DNA from: Acidobacteriota bacterium
GTDB taxonomy: Bacteria; Acidobacteriota; UBA6911; RPQK01; DATIPO01
Direction of reading: 5' to 3'
DNA length: 64,000 nt
Assembly: GCA_035471785.1 (NCBI GenBank)
Contig: DATIPQ010000035.1
Coordinates: forward strand, 1-64,000
Position 1 is the stretch's first letter; every line of letters begins with the position of its first letter. The position numbers and the translations under genes are program-made. Shown here one piece after another: positions 46,154 through 54,262 of the stretch. A model generated the notes under the pieces. That model ran no database searches and was not told the origin of the DNA. It saw nothing but the letters and a program-made list of their open reading frames with translations.

Positions 46154-46522
46154 CTATTCGGCGGTCAGTTCTCTCAACTTGGCGCGGACGTCCTCCATTT
46201 GCACCTCATGGTCGGGCTGCGTCCACAGCACGTCGCCTTGCGCCGAGCGGATCACGATGCCGTGATTGCGAAAGCCCAGTTGGGCCACAGCTTCTTTCGA
46301 CTCTGGCGTGGTGGCGTCCACGTTCTTTGAATTGACTCGGCCAGGAAACTCGTCTTCGAGCCCGCTCACGGCGGGCATTGTTCTTGCGCAGACCGCTCAG
46401 CCAGGCAGGTAGTAGTAGGTGACTTCGAAGTCGGCGCCTTGGGCCTCTCCGCAGCCCGCGCCAAGGAAAGCCGCCGCCAAACCCAGCAGTCCCAACAAGG
46501 AAAGAGCGAACGTTTTCTTCAT
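46154..46522 (-). CDS. Thioredoxin-like selenoprotein, lipoprotein (in-frame UGA at 46397-46399)
   Basis: A 122-residue protein when UGA codon 42 is read as selenocysteine. It begins MKKTFALSLLGLLGLAAAFLGAGC (lipobox) and reads VTYYYLPG-Sec-AVCARTMP, a UxxC redox site where thioredoxin-like proteins have CxxC. After the UGA the same frame stays open for 80 codons (VDATTPESKEAVAQLGFRNH). A SECIS-like hairpin lies at 46360-46376. GGAGG precedes the ATG. Twenty-five bp after the peroxiredoxin gene, so one operon. Envelope-facing by its signal. Confidence 0.8.
46360..46376 (-). promoter_or_regulatory. SECIS-like hairpin of the thioredoxin-like gene
   Basis: On the mRNA, GCCCGC-CGUGA-GCGGGC forms a perfect 6-bp stem with a GU-containing 5-base loop, starting 20 bases after the UGA. 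Bacterial SECIS elements sit within about 15-37 bases of the UGA with a G/U in the apical loop. Confidence 0.65.
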
Positions 46523-46547
46523 GCGAATCAACCTCCGATGAAAGGAT

Positions 46548-47192
46548 TCAGCGCGCGTGAACCGCGGCTGCCGCCAGCAGTATATCCGGATGGAGGCGGA
46601 CGCGGTAGTTGGGATTGACGTATTCGAAGAGGATCTCTCCATTCTTGATCAGGAAGACGGACGGAACCGGCAGGATGTGGTGGTCCCGGCCCGAGTGTTC
46701 TTCCAGCATGCGATGGTAGCGCTTGTCGGGCTGCCGGTAGGCGATCCCGAACTTCTTGGCGCCCTCGGCGCTGGCGTCGGAAAGCAGGGTGTAACGGAAT
46801 CCTTGGCTGTCAGCCTCGGCGATCCGCTTTGAGAGGGTGGCGGGGGAATCGGGGCTGACGGCCACGATCTGGTATCCGAGTTCGATGAGGTCTTGCTCGA
46901 TTTGCTGCAGTTGTCCCAACTGCTTATTGCAGTACGGTCACCAGCCGCCCCGGTAATAGATCATGACCATGGGCTTCTGTGCGGCCAACTCCCTGAGGGA
47001 CACCTCGCTCCCGTCGGCCCTGCGGTAGGTGACGTCGGGAATCTCCATGCCGATCAGCAGGGGATGAACGTCTTCGGCGGAATCAGGCACCGCGTCCTGC
47101 GCCCACAGCGGACCCAGGAACAGCCCTGTCAACAGCAGCAGCGCCGGCAACAGGCGCCGGTTCGAGAGCGGGAATTCAGGCATCGGCTTCAT
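46548..47192 (-). CDS. Exported peroxiredoxin-like selenoprotein (in-frame UGA at 46938-46940)
   Basis: A 214-residue AhpC/TSA-like protein if UGA codon 85 is selenocysteine. A signal peptide (LLPALLLLTGLFLGPLWAQ) precedes the thioredoxin fold; the active site reads YYRGGW-Sec-PYCNKQL, where relatives have GGWCPYC. The frame continues through VAVSPDSPATLSKRIAEADSQGFRYTLLSDAS to HPDILLAA. A SECIS-like hairpin lies at 46907-46923. GGAAGGA precedes the ATG at 47192. It would reduce peroxides in the envelope, perhaps with the thioredoxin-like selenoprotein next to it (inferred). Confidence 0.85.
46907..46923 (-). promoter_or_regulatory. SECIS-like hairpin of the peroxiredoxin-like gene
   Basis: On the mRNA, GCAGUUG-GGA-CAACUGC is a perfect 7-bp stem with a tight G-rich loop, beginning 14 bases after the UGA, the distance used by known bacterial SECIS elements. 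Confidence 0.7.
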
Positions 47193-47281
47193 ATTTGTAA
47201 TCCTTCCGACAATAATTAATGGCTAAGCCAAGTAAATCCGGCCTGATCTTAGCACACCTGGGCCCGTCGAGAAGGGCGGCC

Positions 47282-48349
47282 CTAGGCCTCTTCGCTGAGC
47301 CGGCGCTTGATGTGCTCGATGGCTTCGATGGACTCGGGGTCGCTGCCGTTGAGGATGGCCAGGTAGACGCTGGCCCAGTCGATGAGCTGCAGCAGCGAAA
47401 CCATGCGGTCGAGTCGGGATTCTCCGTTGCTGTCGCATTCGATGGTGTCGCCGGCCTTGTCCTGCAGATAGCGGCGGGTCAGGTCGAAGCGGCGCGCCAG
47501 GCGGGGGTGCTCGTCCTGGTCGCGCAGAAAGACGGCGACGGTGTGCTTGAGCACCTCGTGAGGGTGTTCCCATCCGGCGATTTCGTTGTGGTTCATCTCG
47601 GGGAGGGCGGCCGTCCAGGCCAGTTGCTTGGCGTTTTCGGTGATCTGCCCCCTCCAGCGCCGGGCGATGGGCGCGGTCAGTCCGCTGCCTCCGTAGATCA
47701 ACACAAGGCGTCCATGCAGGCGGCGGGCCAGGTGTTTGGCCGGGTTGGCTTTGAGGGGCGTGTCGAGTCCCAGCAGGCGGGAGCGTTCGTGGGCCGACTC
47801 TGCGGCTTGTTGCAAGGGACCGCTGGGATCGGGAGCCAGTCCCAGGCGGTGCACTGCGCAGAGCAGGGCCGACAAGGCATATCCCAGGGAGTTGCGGGGA
47901 GCCAGTCCCGAAGGCAACTGAATGCAGGGGAGTTGGTCTGCAGAGGCCTTTTTCAGCAGCTCTCCTCCCGAGGTGACGCAGAGGATGCGGCAGTCCTTGG
48001 CGCGGGCTTGCGCAAAGGCGTCCAAGGCCTCCTCGGTGTTGCCCGAGTAGCTGGAGATGACGGCCAGCGTGGCCCGATCGGCGAAGGGGGGCAGTCCGTA
48101 GGAGCGGTGCACCAGCCAGGGGAGGCGCAAGTCCTCTCCCAGCGCCGCTTGCAGCAAGTCGCCGGCGATGCCCGAGCCCCCCAGTCCGCAATAGACCGCC
48201 GAGCGTACGCCTTGGGCCGGGCGGACGCCGAGATGCGAGGCCAGGGCGGGTCCCGACTGCAATTGCTGTCCGAACTGGCGCAGGCTCTCGAAAGTGCCTT
48301 GCACCATGCCTTGGGCGAGGGCGCCGGGATGATCGAGTCTGGTCTTCAA
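47282..48349 (-). CDS. Bifunctional phosphoglucose/phosphomannose isomerase
   Basis: A 355-residue SIS-domain protein of the bifunctional Pgi/Pmi family. Visible: VYCGLGGSGIAGDLLQAALGED, VISSYSGNTEEALDAF, LCVTSGGELL in the first SIS domain; TENAKQLAWTAALPEMNHNEIAGWEHP and the C-terminal EHIKRRLSE in the second. It links glucose-6-P, fructose-6-P and mannose-6-P. It starts at TTG 48349 with GGAGGGG upstream; ATG 48307 is an alternative. Confidence 0.88.
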   Translation of the reverse strand: MKTRLDHPGALAQGMVQGTFESLRQFGQQLQSGPALASHLGVRPAQGVRSAVYCGLGGSGIAGDLLQAALGEDLRLPWLVHRSYGLPPFADRATLAVISSYSGNTEEALDAFAQARAKDCRILCVTSGGELLKKASADQLPCIQLPSGLAPRNSLGYALSALLCAVHRLGLAPDPSGPLQQAAESAHERSRLLGLDTPLKANPAKHLARRLHGRLVLIYGGSGLTAPIARRWRGQITENAKQLAWTAALPEMNHNEIAGWEHPHEVLKHTVAVFLRDQDEHPRLARRFDLTRRYLQDKAGDTIECDSNGESRLDRMVSLLQLIDWASVYLAILNGSDPESIEAIEHIKRRLSEEA

Positions 48350-48479
48350 GAACCCCTCCGTAGCAGCTTAGACTCTACCAGACCCCTGCCATGATGTGTC
48401 GCCTTTTTGGCTGGGGTTTGATTCCATCACGGAGTATGCGAAGATGGCCCTGTCCAGCCGCCCCGCGGGAAGGAAGGGA

Positions 48480-49343
48480 ATGATCGTCAAGCTTCATAAG
48501 CTGCATTGTTACGGCAATGACTTTCTGGTGGCCTACCGGTGCCAGCTTGAGGACGACCGCTATAGCGCTCTGGCCCGGTCCTGTTGTGATCGCCACACGG
48601 GAATAGGAGCCGACGGCCTGGTCTTCCTGAAGCCCGCCGATCAAGAGGGACGCTTCGACTACCGCATCTTCAACCAGGACGGCAGCGAAGCCGAACTCTC
48701 GGGTAACGGAGCCCGCTGCGCCTGCGCGCTGGTGCATCGCAACGACTGGTGCTCGCAGGACGAAATCGTGCTTCAGACCTTGTGCGGCGACAAGACATTC
48801 AGCCGCCTCTCCCAGAAGGACGGCCGCTGGCGGTACCGCAGTTCCCTGGGCCGGCCCGGTTTTCGTCCCGAGCAGGTGCCCTTTAAGGACACCCATGCCA
48901 CGCGCATCCCTGAACGCATCCTGCGTTATCCCCTCGACGCCGGAGGCGAAGCGTTGCAGATCACGGCTCTTTCCATGGGCAACCCGCAATGTCAAATCCT
49001 GGTCGACTGCCTGCCCAAGGGTGAACGCTTTCAGCGCTTGGGGTCGGCGCTGGAACGGCATCAGGTCTTTCCCCAGCGCGCCAACGTCGGATTCGTGCAG
49101 GTCATCGACGAGCACAAGGTACGGGCCAAGATCTGGGAGCGGGGCGTGGGCCCCACTCAGTCCTCGGGCACCGGCTGCTCGGCCGCCGCCGTGGCCGCCA
49201 TCGTCAACGGACGATGCACCTCTCCCGTCGAGGTGGTGACCCAGAGCGGCTCGCAAAAAGTGGAGTGGAGCGAAGGTCAAGAGGTGGTCCTGACCGGCGA
49301 GTCCCGCTACGTCGCCGAAATCGACTTCGACTGGCAAACCTGA
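48480..49343 (+). CDS. dapF: Diaminopimelate epimerase
   Basis: A 287-residue DapF: KLHKLHCYGNDFLV, DRHTGIGADGLVFL, IFNQDGSEAELSGNGARCA (first catalytic Cys) and SSGTGCSAAAVAAIVNG (second catalytic Cys). It epimerises LL- to meso-diaminopimelate for lysine and peptidoglycan. ATG 48480 has AAGGA upstream; the frame to 48396 is not family-like. It is divergent from the isomerase gene. Confidence 0.93.
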   Translation: MIVKLHKLHCYGNDFLVAYRCQLEDDRYSALARSCCDRHTGIGADGLVFLKPADQEGRFDYRIFNQDGSEAELSGNGARCACALVHRNDWCSQDEIVLQTLCGDKTFSRLSQKDGRWRYRSSLGRPGFRPEQVPFKDTHATRIPERILRYPLDAGGEALQITALSMGNPQCQILVDCLPKGERFQRLGSALERHQVFPQRANVGFVQVIDEHKVRAKIWERGVGPTQSSGTGCSAAAVAAIVNGRCTSPVEVVTQSGSQKVEWSEGQEVVLTGESRYVAEIDFDWQT

Positions 49344-49401
49344 GCCCCTGACGGGCGACTTGCAACCACGGACTCCCGAGGGGGTCTGGCATAATGAGGC
49401 C

Positions 49402-50325
49402 ATGATTCGAGCCAGCAAGAGCTTTGTGGCGGGAGTGGGCTTGGTGGGAGTGGGACTGGCGGCAGCGGCCTTGCTGTTGACGGGCTGCGCCGGCGAGCAG
49501 TCTATCCTCACCCACATCCCCGATTCCGCGCCTGTGGCCACGGTCGATGGCCGCACCGTTCTTTACGAGGACGTGAAGGTCGACAGCCACAAGATCGAAA
49601 CCCTCTTCCAGCGCCGTCGGGGACATTCGCCGAACAGCCGGCAGGATTGGGAGGAAGTCTCCCAGATGCAGCGTCTGGCCGAGCGCGAAAACCTGATTCA
49701 GGTCATCCGAGGCCTGGTGCGCGAGCGGCAGTACGCCCAGTGGGGGATTATGGTCGATGAGGCCCAAATCGAGCGGGAGATCGAATCGCGCGCCCAGCGG
49801 ACCGGCCTCGACCCCCGGGAAGCTGAGGCCATGGTCGATCGCCAGATCCAGCAGACCGAAGACCTGATCGCCGCCGTCGAAGCCGTGCGCGACGACCGCA
49901 TGAGTCTCGAGGAAGCCCGCCGCGAGTATCTTTCGGAGTACGACGAGCTGACCTCCCAGTACTGGTCCAACTACTATGCCCAGCGTCCCGCTGATGAACA
50001 GATCAAAGTCTTGCGCCGGGCCCAGGCTCAACTGCGGACCGAGGGCGCGGGCGCCTTCTTGCGTCCGCTGGTGGAACGCGATCTGCGCGGCCAGCAAGTG
50101 CAGCGCCGTCTGGAAGAGGAACTGGCCAAGGTCTACCCCGACTACAAGCAGGTTTCGGTGGACGCCAAGCATGGATCGGACTCGGCCAGAGACCGCTTGG
50201 CCGCCATGCGCAGCGAGTGGTGGAGCCAACGCTTCCAGGACGCCCAGGTGGAGATTCTCCACCCGCGCTTTGAGGGCGACTGGGAAGAGGTCGTCTACGA
50301 CAAGGCCGACGAACCCGCCGATTGA
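49402..50325 (+). CDS. SurA/parvulin-like N-terminal domain lipoprotein
   Basis: A 307-residue lipoprotein (LAAAALLLTGC lipobox) with PVATVDGRTVLYEDVKVD at the start of the mature part, the usual opening of SurA-N/PpiC chaperone domains, then long charged helices (QIEREIESRAQRTG, EAMVDRQIQQTEDLIAAVE). No parvulin isomerase domain follows, so if it helps fold exported proteins it does so as a chaperone only. It lies 58 bp after dapF. Confidence 0.65.
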   Translation: MIRASKSFVAGVGLVGVGLAAAALLLTGCAGEQSILTHIPDSAPVATVDGRTVLYEDVKVDSHKIETLFQRRRGHSPNSRQDWEEVSQMQRLAERENLIQVIRGLVRERQYAQWGIMVDEAQIEREIESRAQRTGLDPREAEAMVDRQIQQTEDLIAAVEAVRDDRMSLEEARREYLSEYDELTSQYWSNYYAQRPADEQIKVLRRAQAQLRTEGAGAFLRPLVERDLRGQQVQRRLEEELAKVYPDYKQVSVDAKHGSDSARDRLAAMRSEWWSQRFQDAQVEILHPRFEGDWEEVVYDKADEPAD

Positions 50326-50418
50326 GCCGATTCAAGCGCAAGTGTTGCTATCCGCCGGAGCGGCTGCCACACTGGTAAGTGTGTGCAGATCACACCTCTT
50401 GCCAACGAGGCCGAGGAC

Positions 50419-52017
50419 ATGGCTGAAATCAAGGTCCGGCCAGCTCGCGAATCGGACGCCCAAGGGATCGCGGAGTGCTTCCGCACTTCCTACCGAGGCA
50501 GTTACTGCTACCAGGACTTCTACCGCCCCCAGGCCGTCAAGCGTCTCATTTACGCCGAGGACACGGTCATCGTCGTGGCCGTGGAAGAGGAGAGCGGCGA
50601 GGTGCTGGGGACGGCCGCCGTGCTGGAGGAGAAGGGCGCCCTCAGCGACCTGACGGCCGAGTTCGGGAGGCTGGTTGTGCATCCCAAGGCCCGCCGCCAC
50701 GGAGTGGGTCACCGGCTCATGGAAGGCCGCCTCCGATTGGTGCGCGACCGGCTTCACGTGGGTGTCGTCGAAGCCCGCACCTGCAACGCCTTCTCTTGCC
50801 GTATTGCGCTGGGGCACGGTTTCTCCCCCGCAGGACTGCTGCCTTCCTCGGTGGCCTTCGAGGAGCGGGAGAATCTGGCCGTGCTCGTTCAGTATTTCGG
50901 GGAGGCCTTGCGCCTGCGCCGCAACCATCCTCGCATCATTCCCGAGGCCTATCCGCTGGCCCACCTGGTCATGTCCAACTGCGGACTCGACTTCGACGTC
51001 ATCGAGGACGAGGAATCCCCCTCCTACCCCTCCGGGAACGATTTCGAGTTGGAGGAGTTGACCTCATCGGAGGGCTACGCCAACCTGCTGCGCATCGAGC
51101 GGGGACGCCTCAAGAAACGCGAGCTGTTCGGTCCCATGCGCCTCCACTACGGTTTTTTCAAGCTGCGGGCGCGCAACTCGAACTACCTGCTGGCCCGCCG
51201 CGAGGGACGCCTGGCGGGGGCGCTGGGCTACATCATCGACCGCGAGGAGGGCCAGGTGCGCGTCTTCGAGTTCATCAGCATTGAGGAAGAGAGCGCCACC
51301 TATCTCTTCAAGCAATTGCTGAAGCGGGCGGGCCGCGCCGGCATGACCTACGTCGAGGCCGACGTGAGCGCCTATGCTCCCCGCATGCAGAGGACGCTCT
51401 TGGAGCTGGGTTTCCTGCCCGTGGCCTATCTTCCTTCGCTGGTTTTCCACAAGGTGGAACGGCTCGACATCCTCAAGATGGCACGCGTCTTTTCGCCGGT
51501 GGCCTCCAACAGTCCCGACCTGCCCCGGGAAGTGCAGCGCCTGTCAGAGGTGGTGCTGCGCGGATTCGCCTCGCGCGAGATTCAGCCCCGCATCTTGCGG
51601 GCCGTCGATCAGGTCGAGCTCTTTCGGGGACTCAGCCGCGAGCAGTCGCGCCGCCTGGCTGCCTGCTGCCGCCTGGCCGATTTCCAGGCTGGCGAGAGTG
51701 TCTTCGCCAAAGGCGATCCCGGCCAGGGGGTGTTGTTGGTGCTGCGGGGCCGCATCGACGTCGAGGTAGACGGCCGCCAGGTGGGAACAGTGGGCAAGGG
51801 TGAATCGCTGGGCGAGATCTCGGCCTTGCGCGGATTCGTCCACTCGGCCTCGGCCCGCGCCCGCACCCCGGTGACGGCCGGACTGCTGCCCCGCGACCAA
51901 CTGCGGTCCCTCATCCGCCGCCGTCCCGACATCGGCGTCATCCTCTACCGCAACCTGGCCCTGGGCCTGGGACGAAAACTCCAACGCGCCGACCTGGCTC
52001 TGCTGGGCCAGGCGTGA
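50419..52017 (+). CDS. GNAT-GNAT-like-cNMP-binding fusion
   Basis: A 532-residue fusion. Residues 4-150: GNAT acetyltransferase with acetyl-CoA loop LVVHPKARRHGVGHRLM (86-101). About 240-345: a second GNAT-like half with YVEADVSAYAPRMQRTLLELGF. About 396-525: a cNMP-binding beta roll (LFRGLSREQSRRLAACCRL, GESLGEISALRG). The phosphate-binding Arg of Crp-type sites is missing (VHSASARA), so cAMP control as in mycobacterial Pat is uncertain. Lysine or small-molecule acetylation is inferred. ATG 50419 is preferred to the GTG at 50383. Confidence 0.8.
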   Translation: MAEIKVRPARESDAQGIAECFRTSYRGSYCYQDFYRPQAVKRLIYAEDTVIVVAVEEESGEVLGTAAVLEEKGALSDLTAEFGRLVVHPKARRHGVGHRLMEGRLRLVRDRLHVGVVEARTCNAFSCRIALGHGFSPAGLLPSSVAFEERENLAVLVQYFGEALRLRRNHPRIIPEAYPLAHLVMSNCGLDFDVIEDEESPSYPSGNDFELEELTSSEGYANLLRIERGRLKKRELFGPMRLHYGFFKLRARNSNYLLARREGRLAGALGYIIDREEGQVRVFEFISIEEESATYLFKQLLKRAGRAGMTYVEADVSAYAPRMQRTLLELGFLPVAYLPSLVFHKVERLDILKMARVFSPVASNSPDLPREVQRLSEVVLRGFASREIQPRILRAVDQVELFRGLSREQSRRLAACCRLADFQAGESVFAKGDPGQGVLLVLRGRIDVEVDGRQVGTVGKGESLGEISALRGFVHSASARARTPVTAGLLPRDQLRSLIRRRPDIGVILYRNLALGLGRKLQRADLALLGQA

Positions 52018-52035
52018 CGGTTGCTCGTGGGGCCG

Positions 52036-52302
52036 CTTATTCCACCCTTCAGAGCTGTCGCGAAAGTCCTCAAGACGACAACCTCGAAGGTCCGTTATTC
52101 CACCCCTTCAGAAGGGTTTTTCTAGAGGTACTTACCTTACCCAGGGTGTCGCTTGGGCGCAGGCGCCCTCGCTTTACCCTGGGCTAGCGAATCACACCCC
52201 TTCGGGGTTCTCAGAAAGCAAGAAAGTGCTCCTTGAAACGCTTTGGGACTGGTTCGGGCTGCGCCTTTGCGACACCCTCTGAAAGGGGTGAGATAACCGT
52301 CG
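52036..52302 (+). repeat. Interspersed structured repeat, copy B with partial copies
   Basis: The full unit is about 52092-52220: TTATTCCACCCCTTCAGAAG, ACCCAGGGTGTCGC, a GC-rich hairpin, ACCCTGGGCTAGCGAATCA, then CACCCCTTCGGGGTTC. Half units flank it: CTTATTCCACCCTTCAG at 52036 and, inverted, CTGAAAGGGGTGAGATAACCG at 52279-52299. It matches copy A at 1-140 in block order. It separates the GNAT fusion from the TRAP operon on the other strand; nothing else is recognised in 52018-52302. Confidence 0.75.
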
Positions 52303-54213
52303 TTACTCTCTCTGCATGAAATTCCACACCGAGAGGGCTGCGAAGAGGGCCAGGCCGGCCAGGTCGCTGGGGGAAAGGAAGGCCCGTCCGCCGGGGAAAA
52401 GGGTGAGGACGGCGGCAGCGATCATCAAGGCCCTCTGAAGCCCGCTCAGGCGGGCGAAGAAGTAACCCGCGATGCCCGCCGCCAGGGGGACGATGCCCAG
52501 CAGCGAAGCCAGGAAAGCCGGGACGATGGCGCTCCAGGCCGCCGCCGAGCCGTCCGGCGCCAGCATCAGCAACTGAGGACGCGCCACGAAGATATAGGGC
52601 AACGAAAATCCCACCAGGGCAATGCGGAAGGCCGCCATCGAGGTCTGCATGATGGGCGATCCGGCGATGGAGGCGGCGGTGTAGGCGGCCAGCGCCACGG
52701 GAGGCGTGACCATGGCCATCATCCCGAAATAAAAGATGAAGAAGTGAGCGGCCAGCGGCACCACTCCCAGGCTGCCCAGCAGGGGGCCGATCAGGGTCGC
52801 CAGCAACAGGTAGCAGACCGCCGAGGGCAGCCCCATGCCCAGCACGATGGATGAGACCATGATCAGCACCAGGGCCAGGAAGAGGTTCTGCTGGGCCAGC
52901 GGAAGCACCAGGCTGGGGAAGCGCGTCCCCACGCCGGTCAGAGTCACCACTCCGATGATGATGCCCACGCAGGCGGCGGCGGCCACCAGCGCCACTCCCG
53001 CGGCCGCCGTCTTTTGACAAGCCTCCAGCAGAGACTTGAGTCCGATGCGGGTCTTGGAATGGAAGACGGCCAGCACCAGCACCACCGCCATGGCCAGGGT
53101 GACGGCCCGGAAAGGCGTGTAGCCCACCACCAAAAATCCCACCAGCGCGGCCAGCGACCCGAAGAAGATGAAGCCTTCCAGAGGATGGTTTTCCTCGCGC
53201 GCCTCCACCTCGGCCGCGTCCGATCCGACCCGGCGGGCGTAGAAGTGGACGATGAGCAGCAGGGAGAGGTAGTAGAGGACGGCCGGCAGCAGAGCGGCCC
53301 GGATGATCTCCAGATAGGTTACCGGCGGAGTCACGATCTCCAGCATCATGTAGGCGCCGGCGCCCATGATGGGCGGCACCAGGGCGCCCCCTGAACTGGC
53401 GGCGGCTTCCACCCCGGCGGCGATGCGCCGCTGGAATCCGGAGCTGCGCATCATGGGGATGGTGAAGGTTCCCGTGGTGGCGGTGTTGGCTACGGCGCTG
53501 CCCGAGAGCGAGCCCATGAGTCCGCTGGAGAGGACGGCCACCTTGGCGGCTCCCCCGGGGGAGCGGCGGAAAATGCGGCGGGCCAGATCGATGATGAATC
53601 CGGTGGCTCCGGCCATCTCCAGGAGGACGCCGAAAAGCACGAAGAGAAAGACGTAGGTGAACATGACCTTCAAGGCCGTTCCGTAGACGCCCTGCCCTTG
53701 CAGAAAGGCTTGAGAGACGATGCGTTCCACGGCGTAGCCGCGGTGGGGAAAAAGCCAGCTCGGCATGGAGGGGCCGAAGTAAGCGTAAAGCAGGAAGACC
53801 ACCGAGAGGATGGGCAAGGCCCATCCGATGGCTCGCCGGGTGGCTTCCAGAACCAGCAGCAGTCCCACCACGCCCACGGCGATGTCGGTGGCGTTCTCAA
53901 GTCCGGCGCGTCCTCCCAGCGAGCGGCTGCCGGGCCAGTAGGCCCGGAAAAAGGGCTCGTTTTGCACCACCAGGTAGGCCGAGATAAGCAAAGTCAAGGC
54001 GGCCAGCAGGAGGTCTAGCGCTTGCGAGGCGCCATGCTTTTTCCACCGGGGATGGAGGGGGAAGGTGAGAAAGCAGATGATCAACCCCAGGGCCGCAAAG
54101 ATGGCCAGTTCGGCCTGGGGCGTGAGCATGGGGTAGTTGACTTCCCAAAGCGTGAAGAGTACCAGGGCGATGGCCGAATAACGCACCGTAACAGACCGCA
54201 CTCGTTTCAGCAT
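52303..54213 (-). CDS. TRAP transporter permease, DctQ-DctM fusion (TAXI type)
   Basis: A 636-residue membrane protein with about 16-18 predicted spans, an N-terminal small-subunit part and a C-terminal large-subunit part with SSGLMGSLSGSAVANTATTGTFTIPMMRSSGFQRRIAAGVEAAASSGGALVPPIMGAGAYMMLEI and MGLPSAVCYLLLATLIGP. It imports an organic acid with the sodium or proton gradient, working with the TAXI receptor encoded 49 bp upstream. Confidence 0.9.
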   Translation of the reverse strand: MLKRVRSVTVRYSAIALVLFTLWEVNYPMLTPQAELAIFAALGLIICFLTFPLHPRWKKHGASQALDLLLAALTLLISAYLVVQNEPFFRAYWPGSRSLGGRAGLENATDIAVGVVGLLLVLEATRRAIGWALPILSVVFLLYAYFGPSMPSWLFPHRGYAVERIVSQAFLQGQGVYGTALKVMFTYVFLFVLFGVLLEMAGATGFIIDLARRIFRRSPGGAAKVAVLSSGLMGSLSGSAVANTATTGTFTIPMMRSSGFQRRIAAGVEAAASSGGALVPPIMGAGAYMMLEIVTPPVTYLEIIRAALLPAVLYYLSLLLIVHFYARRVGSDAAEVEAREENHPLEGFIFFGSLAALVGFLVVGYTPFRAVTLAMAVVLVLAVFHSKTRIGLKSLLEACQKTAAAGVALVAAAACVGIIIGVVTLTGVGTRFPSLVLPLAQQNLFLALVLIMVSSIVLGMGLPSAVCYLLLATLIGPLLGSLGVVPLAAHFFIFYFGMMAMVTPPVALAAYTAASIAGSPIMQTSMAAFRIALVGFSLPYIFVARPQLLMLAPDGSAAAWSAIVPAFLASLLGIVPLAAGIAGYFFARLSGLQRALMIAAAVLTLFPGGRAFLSPSDLAGLALFAALSVWNFMQRE

Positions 54214-54262
54214 GGGTCCTTATACGCTCCTTGGCATTGGCCGGGTCGGCAAAAACGGTCTC

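Noticed and set aside
46154-46378. A separate 74-aa gene starting at ATG 46378.
   Set aside because: The same frame continues upstream through one UGA to a lipoprotein signal with a ribosome site, and the redox motif spans the UGA. The selenoprotein reading explains both pieces.
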